A stretch of 64,000 bases of DNA from Brachionus manjavacas (GCA_019054805.1 JAHQIY010000004.1:8440501-8504500); one strand, 5' to 3'; positions 46,735 to 59,200 are shown, counted from the stretch's first letter. Numbers and translations: made by a program. The notes: generated by a model from the letters alone, not told the origin.

Positions 46735-47480
46735 TTTTAAAAAATAATTTTTTTGATTTTAAAATTTTTTATTTATAAAGATAAAATCAAGTCTAAAAAT
46801 ATTTTATTAAACTACGAACAAATAGATAAATTCAAATTAGTTCTAGTGTATCGAATTTCTTTTGTATTCTAACAGTCAAAAATTAAACCTTCATTTGGTT
46901 GTTTTGTATTGATTACTTGAAGGTTCAACTTTAAATATTCCACAATCATCATTAGATTTTGAAAAAAAATTATTTGTGAATATTTTAAAATAAAACCAGA
47001 AAATTCAAAAAAATTTCTCTCTGTAACATTATCCAAAAATGTTTGTAGTTATTTTTATACCAACACATACTTGAAGTTTGAAGGTTTTTTTTGTTCAAAT
47101 CTCCTTAATCTCAAATCAAACAAATTTCAAATAAATCAATCTTTATTTTCATAGACAGTATAAAATACTCATTGAAGTATATAATATATTTAGTGTATTT
47201 TTGTTTTTAATGCACGATACAATTTTATATAAAATGAAATTTTATAAAAAAATTTTTTTTGTGGTTTGAAATATAATCCTTAATAATTTTTTTTAATTGC
47301 AAATTATATTTTCTCTTTGAAATTTCAGTTGACTAAAATCTGCTCCAATTAATAAATTCCTTGGTATGCGAGATGTCCTGGAATCGATTTTTGAGAATTA
47401 AAATTTTTCCTTTAATAGCTTTTTTATGATGTAATGATGCGAATTTTATATTTTAAATGCCAGAACGGTCTGTTGATATT
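46735..47480. other. AT-rich spacer
   Basis: Upstream side of the nuclease gene. No further feature is recognised. Confidence 0.4.
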
Positions 47481-47499
47481 TTTTAAATAACAACTTTAT

Positions 47500-48230
47500 A
47501 ATCTCGAGTAAACAACACGTTCCCAACAGTTTTCCTTGACAGCTTGTCATACTGATTAGTCGGAACTTAGCTGGATGTTATGTTAAAAAATATTATTTAG
47601 GTATCAAAATAATGTCAGAGGATGCTTTGGGAATTTAATTTTCTCTAAGACTAAACCTAAAAAGACATATAATTTCTTTTAAAATATTTTGGGGTTCATT
47701 TTTTAACATAAGGTTATGAATTTTGGTCAGATTCCGAAGCTGCGCCATCTTTGGATCTTTTAAAGCTAAAATAATCTCTTCAATGATAACAAAATCGTCG
47801 AATTTGCATTGATTTTTCTTATTAAAATATTCAAGATAATAATTAATTATTTCTCTATCTTTTTGGATATTAATTAGATTTTATTTTCATCATTGTTTCT
47901 GTGGCGACAACAGCTTTTCGGCTATGGAGAATTTTTGTACCAAGTGTCCCTTCTGATGACACTTTTCGCATAATTTATCTTAAACAGTGCATCTCTGTTT
48001 CTTGTGGCCTTTTTAAAATAGCATCTTTACTTTTTTCCAACAATTGATACAACACACAAGCTGTAGGGCCAGGCAGACTTCCAATAATGCTCTCAGCTTT
48101 TTTTGGATTAGATATCAAAATTCTTCTGACTAAATATTTCCTCTCGTATCTATCCTTATATTTTTCTTCAAAAATTTAATTTATTTAATTTTGAATCCAT
48201 CAATTCGAACAGCGATAAATCAGTTTTTAA
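47500..48230 (-). mobile_element. LINE copy C: zinc-knuckle ORF1 remnant fused to RT start
   Basis: On the minus strand, upstream first: CINCW at 48052-48038 and, after two stops, KGHKKQRC, then CEKCHQKGHLVQ (47972-47943). These are two CCHC knuckles of a gag-like ORF1, the last Cys of the second mutated. Next come an RT entrance (KIHNLMLKNEPQNILKE at about 47720-47680) and RLISMTSCQGKLLG near 47545. The endonuclease domain that should lie between is missing, so an internal deletion joined ORF1 to RT. Confidence 0.75.
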
Positions 48231-48419
48231 ACAGATAATAATCGAAATTAGTTTGCAAAAAGTAAAAATGAACAATACAGGACTCTATGAGATCCGGGAC
48301 TTTATTTGCATCTTTAAGTCTAAAATAGGTTTCATCATGTTGCTTCACGATCAAAAATTTCGCTAACACTAAAAGCTAGACACTTTAGCGAAACCATTTG
48401 ATCAGGTTACATTTAAAAA

Positions 48420-50310
48420 CAACTCTTTGACATTAAAGCAACTATTATTTATTAATTCCACAAATCCACAATGACTGACTTTTCAGTAATCAATGATAAG
48501 CGCCATACTTTCAATATTTTTAATAAGAATTAATTTGGAATTCTTGATCTTTTTTTAGTTTCATCTTCATTAATTGACAAAATTACCGACTTCAATATCT
48601 TAAATAGTCAAGACATGACTAGTGACCATTTTCCAATCGAAGCATCAATTTCTATGGGCTATCAATTAGAAAATTAATCAACAGCTAAAAAAGTTAACTA
48701 TAAGAAAGCGAAATGGCAATTATATAGCGAGATTGTAAATTCTCAAATATTTATTATCGCTGAAAGTTCCATCACTATAGATCAATTAAATTATAAAATT
48801 ACAGAAAAAATCATTTCTGCTTAACATAAAAGCATTCCTTATCTTTCTCAGAAAATCTACAAAACCAGTCTCCCCCAAACATTGTTATCCTGATAAAAGA
48901 ACGCAGAAAAGTAAGAAGAAACTTTCAAAAACTCGCTGTCAAAAGCTCAAGCAAAAATATAATCAACTTACATTTGAGTTAAAGGCCTCTTTAAAAAAAA
49001 TTGTGGAATCAAAATTGGTTTGATTTTATCGACAAGTAGACCTTTTTGGAAAAAAAAATAAATTTAGAACAAAAAAGGATCAAATTTAATCCCAAATTTG
49101 ATTTCAAATGACAAGGAATTCAAAACTAATGAAGAAAATTTTTTGGAACAAGTTTATACAATTTTTTGGAACATAATTCACTTCTGATCCAGGAGCAATC
49201 TGGATTTAGGAAACACCACCGAACATCGGATAATCTATTCTTTTTAATTCAAAAATTGTGGAATCATTTAATGGAAAAAAAAGAGTTTGTGGCCTTTTTT
49301 TTGATATTTCTAAAACCTTTGATAGGGTTTGGCATAAAGGTCTACTTTTTAAACTGATTACAATGAATCAACCTCATTACTTGACTAACTGGATTAGATC
49401 CTTTTTAGATAGTAGGACATTTAAGGTAAATGTGAATGATCATCTGAGCGAAGAATACAAAATAACTGCAGGTATTCCTCAAGGCTCAGTAATTAGTCCT
49501 CTTTTATTTAGTATATATATTAATGACATCCCAAAAAGAAACAAAACAAATAATGAATACTCTCTGCTTTTCGCAGATGATCTAGTTATATTCTTAATTT
49601 ATAACAAAAAAGGGAACCTAGAAAATAAGATTAATAAATACACCAACGAACATGAACGCTGCAACCAAAGGCTAAATATTATTAAGATATTGTCAAATAA
49701 AAATTGGGGTCTTTCTCAAAACACACTAGTAAATTTATATAAATCTTTCGTCGGATCTATTTTAGACTATTCTTTTTCTTGCTTGAATTCATTTTCAGAA
49801 AATAATATCAAAAAACTACAAACAATTCAGAATACAGCAGTAAGATCTATTCTTAAATTAAAATATGATACTCCCTTCAACATCATGCATCATGAAGCTT
49901 TTAATAACCTTAAATTACTAACAGTCTCAAATCGGCTTTTTGAGTTGAGTGAGAGATATGTTGGGACAGGACTGAGTTATTCTATTCCATTGGTTGTAAG
50001 ACTGGTGGAGGAATACTAAGAAGGTTTCGAATCGAGATAAATTGAATACCCAACTCCATTGTGTAATTGCTATTACCTTACTATTTCTTCCTTTTTTCCT
50101 AAAACCTGAACTATGTATACATGTGCCACATGTAACAATCCAATTGTTACATTGTTACTATGTCTTCTGAACTTTCATTTTTTTTAATTTATTTTGATTT
50201 TTTTTTATTTCATTTTATTAACTTTAATTTTATTTTTTATTTTGATTTTTTATTTTATTCTGAAGGAGCCCTAGCTCGGTACAGAAAACAAATAAATAAA
50301 AATAAATAAC
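48420..50310 (+). mobile_element. LINE copy D: decayed endonuclease, linker and RT to the 3' tail
   Basis: 48540-48660 encodes the end of an APE-type endonuclease, with the diagnostic MTSDHFPIEASIS, then linker (IKERRK-like near 48895) and, from 49166, RT in two frames: QSGFRKHHRTSDNL; FDISKTFDRVWHKG, GIPQGSVISPLLFSIYINDI and SLLFADDL; C-terminal block to 50019. Compared with copy B it lacks about 62 codons between TNE and ERCN, a deletion with short GAAC repeats at the break. The 3' hairpin is at 50266-50277 with an AAATAAATAAAAATAAATAA tail. Confidence 0.9.
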
Positions 50311-50677
50311 ACATACTCCTGAAAGTGCTAAATAGTGAGACATCTCGGAACATAATTTCACTTGTTTTTCGTTTAACTTGGCTGTCAAGTTTAAAGATTT
50401 CATGATTAAAATTAACAAATAATTTTTTTTTTTAATTTTAATATTAATAGCTTTTACTGATTTATAACGTTTCAAAATTCGCTTTTTACGAAAATTTACG
50501 TTAAAACACTAGTATCAAAGCAGCAATAGATATACAATTTCTTAATTGGAAAATATTTTAGGCAATTTTAAAGAAAAAATGCAATTTAAAATAAACATAT
50601 TCATAAAAAAAATTTTAGATTTGATTTCAAACAACCAAAAAATAAAATTTAAAAATTTGAGTTGAAATTCAAAAAAT
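50311..50677. other. AT-rich spacer
   Basis: Upstream flank of the inverted tRNA pair; nothing else is recognised. Confidence 0.4.
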
Positions 50678-50750
50678 TGGAGATGCCGGGTATCGATCCC
50701 GGTACCTCTCGCATGCTAAGCGAGCGCTCTACCATTTGAGCTACATCCCC
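50678..50750 (-). tRNA. tRNA-Ala(AGC), copy d
   Basis: Same 73-nt sequence; forms a divergent pair with copy e. The pair and its spacer are an inverted copy of the 39.2-39.5 kb pair. Confidence 0.97.
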
Positions 50751-50877
50751 TTGTTATTTATAAATGATACAATTAAAAGAAAATATCAAATAAAAGCACA
50801 AGTTTTTATCTTCTCATGGTCAAATAGTTTTTTGATAATATGAAAAAAAAAAGCTTCTAAGAGTTTACAAATAACAA

Positions 50878-50950
50878 GGGGATGTAGCTCAAATGGTAGA
50901 GCGCTCGCTTAGCATGCGAGAGGTACCGGGATCGATACCCGGCATCTCCA
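50878..50950 (+). tRNA. tRNA-Ala(AGC), copy e
   Basis: Same sequence and anticodon AGC; separated from copy d by 127 bp. Confidence 0.97.
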
Positions 50951-51668
50951 AATTTTTATTTCCTTTTTACCATTTCTTTTTATGCTAAATTTGAAAAAGT
51001 CATCTGCAAAAATAGTTGTAGCAGTAGTAGTAGTAATTAATACTGTGATCCTGTGTGGGGTAAGGCTCAGCTATGAGATATGCTAGTAAATGTTTTCCCT
51101 TTAAATTTAAAAAGCATTCAAAACTTTTACTTATGTCTCGAGATTTTTTTTTAAAAATAATTTATGTCAAGCAATTTTTCCAATTAAAATTTAAAAATAT
51201 TTTTTTATCCGGAATTATCCATATCTTTAGGCAGACTTTTTCAAAAAATTTAAAACTCTTTTGTTAGAAAATAATAGCGCTGTATATAATTCTAAATTTC
51301 TTTCCGTAACAAATATATTGTATGTCTCCTTGAATTACATACCTTGATATTGGTGAAATTGGGTAAAAATTTGTTTTAATTTCTAAGATGAAAAATGTCA
51401 TGGCCATTAATGATTTTAAGCATCTGAATTTAATCTCTTCTCATACGTTTTATATTCAGATAAATAGAAAAGAAATTCATAAATCTCTTGTATAATACTT
51501 AATGAATGTAGAATTAAAAAGTTGCAAAAAAAATCTACATTTAATTTAATTACAAATAATAGTTTCAATTTTTTAAGTTCTTTTGTTATACAATTAAAAT
51601 CTTTAAATTCTAGTTTTACTTAAACCTTAAACCTTAATAAAAATTAATTTAGAGTTTATCAATATCAA

Positions 51669-51741
51669 GGGGATGTAGCTCAAATGGTAGAGCGCTCGCT
51701 TAGCATGCGAGAGGTACCGGGATCGATACCCGGCATCTCCA
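51669..51741 (+). tRNA. tRNA-Ala(AGC), copy f
   Basis: Same sequence; a strong T-run directly downstream serves as terminator. The upstream ATATCAAGGGG junction resembles that of copy c. Confidence 0.97.
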
Positions 51742-52104
51742 ATTTTTTTTTTTATTTGAAATAATTCTTAATAAAGCTAAAAAAAATAAAATTAATTAAA
51801 TTATGGTTTTGTGAATTTCTTTACAAAATAAAAGAACAAAATGTAAAAAATTGAATAACTTTTTTTCTAAAATTCAATTGTCACTGTCTGCTAAATTTGC
51901 AATGTTTAGTAGAAATTTAATTTCAAAATAATCGAGCGTAGTGCATTTTGCAGAGATTTAGCACATTATTAGCGGACAATGACAGTTGATACAATTTTTG
52001 AATTTTGAATCTACAAATTAATTATAAGCTTTTTTAAAAGTTGTTCAATTTTTTTAATTTTGACTGAAATTCACACTATAAATATATTTTGTTAAAATGC
52101 AACC

Positions 52105-52580
52105 AGTATTGCTATATTCTCTTAATTTCTCTAATATATATTATTTTTTAATACAGTCATCGTAATATTTAATAAATATCTGCAGCACTTTTATCCAAAA
52201 TATCTATCGTCATAAACAAGTTTTTGAATAAAAAAATCTTCGCCATTTTACAAAGATTTAAAATAATTTTTACTGAATATATTTAATGATAGGATTGAAA
52301 AGATGTCAGACATGAAAATTTATTTGAAGAAAGAATCTATTAATGATTGCTAGGTTTTTTTCATTTTTAATTTTTAATATTACCTGACTTGAGTCAGGCT
52401 CCACAAATGCGTACATACTGATAGTATGTTCCCCTCCACGGAAATCTTTAGTAAAAGGCGAAAGATTTATTCGTTTTGAAGAGGAACATCAGTGTTGATG
52501 CTTTTTTTAGCAAAAATTGCAACTATTTACTTTGCAATTTATTCATTTTGGATAAACTTTTCTTTATTAACTTAGAATTT
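52105..52580 (-). repeat. Right arm of the large inverted duplication carrying U5 snRNA
   Basis: Reverse complement of 42955-43455; see that entry. The two arms are about 8.6 kb apart and enclose three or four of the tRNA genes, the nuclease gene and the LINEs. Confidence 0.9.
52381..52496 (-). ncRNA. U5 spliceosomal snRNA, copy 2
   Basis: Within the RNA this looks identical to copy 1: loop 1 CGCCTTTTACTA, variant Sm site, 3' hairpin. Upstream 90 bp are shared with one or two changes, so both genes may be active. Confidence 0.95.
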
Positions 52581-53218
52581 TTTTTATTTTTGAATTTATT
52601 TACGAGATTTAGCTTTTTAATTAAAATTTTTTTTCTTATCTTTCAATAAGTTTTATTCTGTATGTTACAAAAATTTAGAAACTCTTTTTTTTTCAAATTT
52701 GCATTATTTAAAACACTATCAAAAAAAAATTATTTTGCTAAAAAAGGGGTAAAAAATGGTTTCTATTCGATTTAAGCAGATCGTAGGCCTGTGAAGTGGA
52801 GGTAAAAGCAAAACTACATTGCCCAACTCTTAACTTTATCCCCAAAATGTGTCTCTTCAACTTAAAAGTGATATGAATAATGAACCAGTATTTTTTAAAT
52901 ATTAAAGTGTGAAAATTTCTTAACCTTGAAATTTCTTAAATTTCTTAATTTCTTGGATTTTTTTCAATAAAATTTTTTATTTTTATGATTTTAGATTGGT
53001 GAAAAAAAACGCTTTTTTTAATTTTACCGTCCTTACTATTTAGAGAGAAATAATTATTTTTCTAATAAAAACAAAAAATTACAACATACTGTTTTATTAT
53101 AATTTGCATTAGTATTATTGACTTAATTTTTTATTTTTTACAAAAATATTCGTTATCAAATATTCAAATAAATACTCATTTTTAAATTTAAACTAGAAAA
53201 ACAAATTTATGAAAAATG
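52581..53218. other. Intergenic, with a possible ABC-type P-loop relic
   Basis: Near 52770-52870 a GC-richer patch reads IVGL-stop-SGGKSKTTLPNS, reminiscent of an ABC-transporter Walker A (GSGKSTLL), with stops. Too short and damaged to annotate as a gene. The 3' end of FANCI lies at the right side. Confidence 0.3.
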
Positions 53219-56200
53219 CTATGATTCATCCATTTCGTCATCACCACTTTCATTTATCATCGAACCTGCAGCTTCTTCATCCTCAGAATTGTTTCGATCT
53301 TCTCTAGGTGAAAAACTTGTCTCATCCTCATCGCTTCCATTTTCACGCGAGCCCAATACTATTTCAAAATCACGAAGTCTAATCTCAAAATTTTCTGTAA
53401 AATTTATCTTTTCAAATTAGACTTAATTTAGAACTATTCAAATAAAAAATTGCCAAACTTACTCTATTTTTAAAATGCTTATTTAGAAGCTTCAATTGCT
53501 GTTCATATTGTTCATACTGATAAACCAAATTTGGTATCATTTTGCTACATTTTAAAGCTTTGCCAGAACTGTTTGCATCTGCACTTTCTTTAGTTTTATC
53601 CTTGGCTTTTTTGCCATCTTTTTCCTTAGAAATTCCTGACTTTGCATTCTGAATTGAGCGGATGAAGTAAGTCAATGGATTTTGCATTTGAACAGCGGTA
53701 AAATCCACCGCTCGCTTCAACAAACTTTCCTCCTCTGAAGTTACTTCTCTATTCGGAAGCTTAAAAAAAAATTTGTTTTTAAATTTCCCTTAATTTTTTT
53801 AAAAGAGTACAGTTTTACAAAATGAGATCATAAATGTATAAAATTTGTTGAGGGTTTTTATTATGATGTCATGGGAAGTGTTGTTTGGAATTTTGACTAT
53901 TAATAAAATTTTGAGGCACTCTAGAACACAATTTAGCTGTTTATAAAAAGTAACAATGGAGCTTTGATCCGATTTGAACGAAATAAACCATTCAAGTACC
54001 GACAGCTGGTTGACTAGTTCATCACTGATGACACTGATCATAGACTGGCCAGTTTCGTCGGTGATGCAATTGAAAAATTTGTCGGTTGTGGACAAATCTG
54101 CCACAAAAGAGGAAAAATCGCGGTAAATTCCGAAAACGTGCATCAAATCCTGGCAAATGTATTTCATGAGAGTAGCTGAGCTATTTTTGTTCCAAGTTAT
54201 AAAAGTGAAAAATTTGAACAACGATTTGAGAAAATTCTGATCAGGAATTTCTTTTTCAGTGGCTATCGTTTGGGTCCATTTGAACAGATTACCAAAATCG
54301 TTTAGGTTCAGATTTATACTGCTAGCTATTTCAAACATGAAATCCACAAGTTGAGTAGCTAATTTAAAACGGGAGATTATGTACTGAGATGATTGAACCA
54401 AGCATCTATCAATAAAGCGGCGACATTGGTCTAGGACACCAACTGCTACTGTAGAACTATTTGAAGAATTTGTTTGAGGAATGGAATCATTTGAATTCTC
54501 TTCAAACACTTAAAAAGTTATTTTAAAATAATTAATGTTGGGAAAATTTTCAAAATTAATTTTTTCGTATATTTTGATTAACTAAAATTTTATTTATAAT
54601 TCACGGCCTTAAATCCTTTGAATTAAAAAAAAACATCACTTTGTATTTTGTGTAACTATCAAAAATCATGATCTCATGAATTTAATTATAAAATTTGAAA
54701 AATATAAAAAATATATTTTTTAAAATTAATCAATAAAAAATACAATAAAAGCAAAAATAAAAAAATAAATAATTTTTAAAAATTATTTTTGAGTATTTTC
54801 CATTTAAAGATACAGTGTTGTTCTGCTTTTTGTTTTTCATTATAATTTACGCAAAATATTGAAAATTTGCCTTGTTTTAGCTAAGTTATTGTAAAAAACC
54901 AAAAAGTCTTATTTGTTTCTTTAGTGGATTAAGAACTTTTTTTGTTACAATAATTTAAAATATTGAAAATTAACCTTATCAAAACATGTTATTGTACCAT
55001 TTAAAAAATCGCTATGTGAAAAAAATTAGCTACATTTCTTTCAGTTTTTAAAGATTTTGGAAGTAAAAAACTTTCTATTTCAATCTATATCCCTTCAACT
55101 TTTTTTATGTGTTTTTAATTCTTTTTGAATAAAAATTCTAAATAGATTTAGATAAAGATAATTAGAATAAAAATTAAAACATGAAATCTTTCAGGATCAG
55201 TAATTAGTAATTTTTGAGAAAATATAAAAAAATCTTTAAAATTTTTATTAATTATTAAAAAATGAATAAAAGAAGCTTCAAATAATAAATAAAAGAAGCT
55301 GAAGACAAAATAAAACATCAGAATAATAAAACAATATAACATGAAAGAAGGGCTTTCAGACAGCTGACCTTGTGTCAAAATATAAAAAAAATATTATAAA
55401 AATAAAATTAACAAACATTTTGTCAAATTAACTTTAAACTAAAACCAAACTTAGCTAAACTAATATTGACTTAATATATTGATGTGTTTATTATATTTTT
55501 ATAATTTAAATTTTTGATTTTATTTATTAAAAAATATATTAAATTGTTTTTCATATTTTAAATATTTTTTTTTATGTGATTTCATCATTTTGAATAAATG
55601 GTTTTCTTTTTGTGAATGAATCACTTATTTTGTATTTTAATCTCTCTTTATTTATATTTTATCCTCATCAATAATACAATTTAATAAAATTCGATAAAAA
55701 AAGATATTTTTTATTAAAATGAGATCATTACAATAAAACATGACCTGATAAAAATTTAGCACTTGATAAATAAAGAGAATTAAAGTTTTTTATTCAAGAT
55801 TTTTAAAAGATTATTGATCCTTCTTTTTTATTTTAATTTTGATTTCTATAAAAATTCAGCATCTAAATTTAAAATGATCTATCAATTATAATAATTATTA
55901 AGCAATGGTGGGTTGAAAATTCAATCTAATTTTATATTAGAAATTTAAAGGATCTGAGATAATATTTAAGGATCAATAAATTTTTAGAAAGAGTGAAATT
56001 GATAGCAATGAGGCAGGAACAATTTTCAGAACTAAAGTAAATTTTGATCTAAAGGTGCCATAAATAAAGATTCATTTATTTTAACTTTTTTAAGCCAGCT
56101 GACTGTTTAATCAAAACCCCTCGGCATTTTCAAATATATTAATGTGTTTTCATTCCAATAATTTATTTTGTGAATGTTAGAGAAAATGGAGAGTTTTTAA

Positions 56201-59200
56201 TTTTGCCATAAATTTTTCATCAGCTTTAAATTTATTTAAATCATTTTCATTAAATGGTATTCTGTAGATTTAAGTTCCATTACTCTTAACATCACTGTTG
56301 CTAAATTTTTAAACAAAAATAAATTAAACTTTTTTTTACCTGAAAACGAAAATAAATCGTTAAGTTTTGGATTAAACTTTAGAGAAACAATCTTCCAGAC
56401 GGTACTCAGAATTTTAATATAGATGCTTTTTGATTTTATACAGCTTTCACAGTAAAAATTTTGGCCACTACAATCATCTGATTGACATTTGAAAAAGCTC
56501 AATTTATGCCAAAAAATTCTAGAAAAAATTATTTTAAATTTACAAATTATTTTATCTTACAGCCAAACGGAATTCAAAAAACTGAACAAATCTTTATTAT
56601 TCAAGCATTCAGGGTCATAAACCAAGCAAATTGTGTTTGGATTATTTTTTAGATAAGAAGTTTCATTCAGCATAAAATCCAATTGCTGGTTAAGAACTCT
56701 GATCAAATAGTTCAAAAAATCATCATCAATGGTAACTTCACTGCGAAAATCCTCATACAACTCATGATTAAAATTTTCATTTTTAATTTGAATTTTTTGA
56801 TCTCTTTTTAAATCAAATTTCAAATTTTGAATAAGTTTAAAGTTAACAATTTTACGAATAGCAAATTTGAATCAAATTTAGGAGAGCATTAAACGATATC
56901 CTGTGTACATAGTCAAATTTTGGCGCAATTTTTTTCCCATTTGAGGTCTTTTTAGATGATTTAGATTTTATGGTAACATTGGTTGTTGACTCAAGTATCG
57001 GATTTTGTTCCAGTGATGAAATGTCAGCTATTTTAGATTGATCAACAGCAGTTGCTTTTATTTCGTCATCATCTTCGACACATTTACTTTCATCATTTTC
57101 TTCTTTTATATTTTCTTTGTTGTCTTTTTTCGAGTTTTTTTTCGTTGTCCTTTTTTTTGCAGCATCTTTACTTTTAGGCTCAGAGCCAATTGATAAGAAT
57201 TGCTTTTGAGCCAAGTCGTACAGCTCATTAAATTTTTTAAAAAGCTCTCGCATTGCTCTATAGATAAAAATTCAAAAATTATCTTATTGAAAAAAGAAAG
57301 CTTGCCCAAAATTTCCCGATGTAAAAAGATGCTCGATAAGGACTTCAACAGACCCTAAGAGACATTGATAAAAAGCCATTGATGTGGAGAGATCACTCGA
57401 TGTGTTAGACTGGTTCGAAGATTGTGTTTGTTTCTGTGTCTGCTTTGGCTGAGAGCTCGTTGTACTTTTTTGAGGTAGATTTTTTGTTGCTGACAAAATC
57501 ATTGATGTGCATTGACTCTTGTAAGTATCAAGAATATGCTGGGAATTTTGGGTCAAAAAGATTTGTTTTAGTTGCTCAAAATACTGCTTTATTAAATCAG
57601 AATGCTTTTTAATGTCCTCGTCTAATTGCTCTGAAAATTTTGATTCCAGGTTCATTTTGGTAAATTTTTCATCACAGAGGTGCAATGAATGCATGAGTAC
57701 ATCCAGTGGTTCACTCGTTTCTATTTCTCCAAACTCATTTATTTTTATGCATTTTGAAAAATCAATTATTAAATCGTAGTTTGTTTTGATTAAATAATTT
57801 TCAAACTTAATTATTTAATTATTAAAAATGTAATTTATCAAAATGCACTTACATTGACCAAAAGCAAATTTAGAGTCGGTCCAACCAAAGTTGTATTCTG
57901 GTTTATCAAATTGTAGCATGACTAGTATAAAAAGGCTTATTGTTTTGTAAACTTTCTTTACAATGTTTTTAGTAAAAAAAAATTTTCTTGAAAAAAATTC
58001 AAAATTTTTGACGAATTTGGATTCTTTTATTTTTATTTTTTCGTTGGGGGCAGTTCGAGCAAATTATCAATTATTTTAAGAAATTCAAAAGAAAAAAAAT
58101 TTAGATAAGATGATGACCATTCTAAAATTTGAACTGTAAAAATTGTTATTTAGATTCCAAGATTTATCATGGCGGTGTGGATTTCAAATAAAAATTCAAC
58201 AAAAAATTTTTCTTTTACTTTTTGATAAATTAAAATTAAAGATAATAAAATATATTTAAAAGAACTGCAAAATAGTGAAAATACTTTGTTCCCCATTTTT
58301 AATCTCATTTTTTTTAGTAAATCTAGTCAAAAAATCAGTTTAAATTTTATTGATGTTTTATTTTTAGTCCTTATTTGACATTAGAAAATTTTTTTAGGTA
58401 AATAAGGTGAGGTATAACATATGAGAATATAAAAAAGTAAAGATCCTTTCAGTACGTTTTGTGCTTTTCATACTTATTGATAATTAAAAAAAAAGATTTT
58501 AATTAAATAGTATTAGAAAAATAGCTAAAAGAAAAAATAGTATTTAACTCGAATATTATTAAAATCACCTAGTATTATATTTTTTAAGCACTAAATTCTT
58601 ATTATTAAATTCGTACTAAACGATTTATGGTACAATCGTCCCTTTTTTATTTAAAAAAATTATCCCGTTTTTTTTATTTCAAAAAAATTTAAGAATATCA
58701 TCCCGTTTTTTTTCGGAAATATAAAAATAAGAAAATATTATATAGTTAGGATTACTTGAATAAATGTTCAAAAAAAAAGAAGATTTATTAAAACGATTAA
58801 TAAATCTATTCAATGGCCGTGATAAAGTAGTTCTCTAAATTATATTACTTGGTTTCTTTTTAAAGTAAAACTTGCATAACAATAAGAATAAGAAGATAAA
58901 AATTTAACAGTATTTTTGTTGGATTCAGACATTATTAAATTTAAAATTAAGTGTATGAATTATTTTATTCGTTAATCTGTAACGAGCTAATGTTTAAAAA
59001 TAAAGTCAAATAAGATAAAATAAAATATAATAAAAAGAAATTAAAAACGTCAAGTTGAAATATCTAGAGGTTAGACATGTTTAAATTATGATAGTTCAGG
59101 AAAAAAATAATAAATTTTTAAGTAGCAAATACACAATGAATTTGGATATTCGATCAATCTTGATTCAAAACCTTCTCTTCATTCTTCCACCAGACTGACG

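Noticed and set aside
52770..52870. ABC transporter gene
   Set aside because: Only a damaged Walker A-like stretch of about 12 codons with stops on both sides; no other ABC motif nearby.
54781..55380. Hydrophobic minus-strand frame at 55148-55378 as a membrane protein
   Set aside because: Lies within FANCI intron 14, is Phe/Ile-rich as any T-rich sequence would be, and has no ATG context or homologue in memory.
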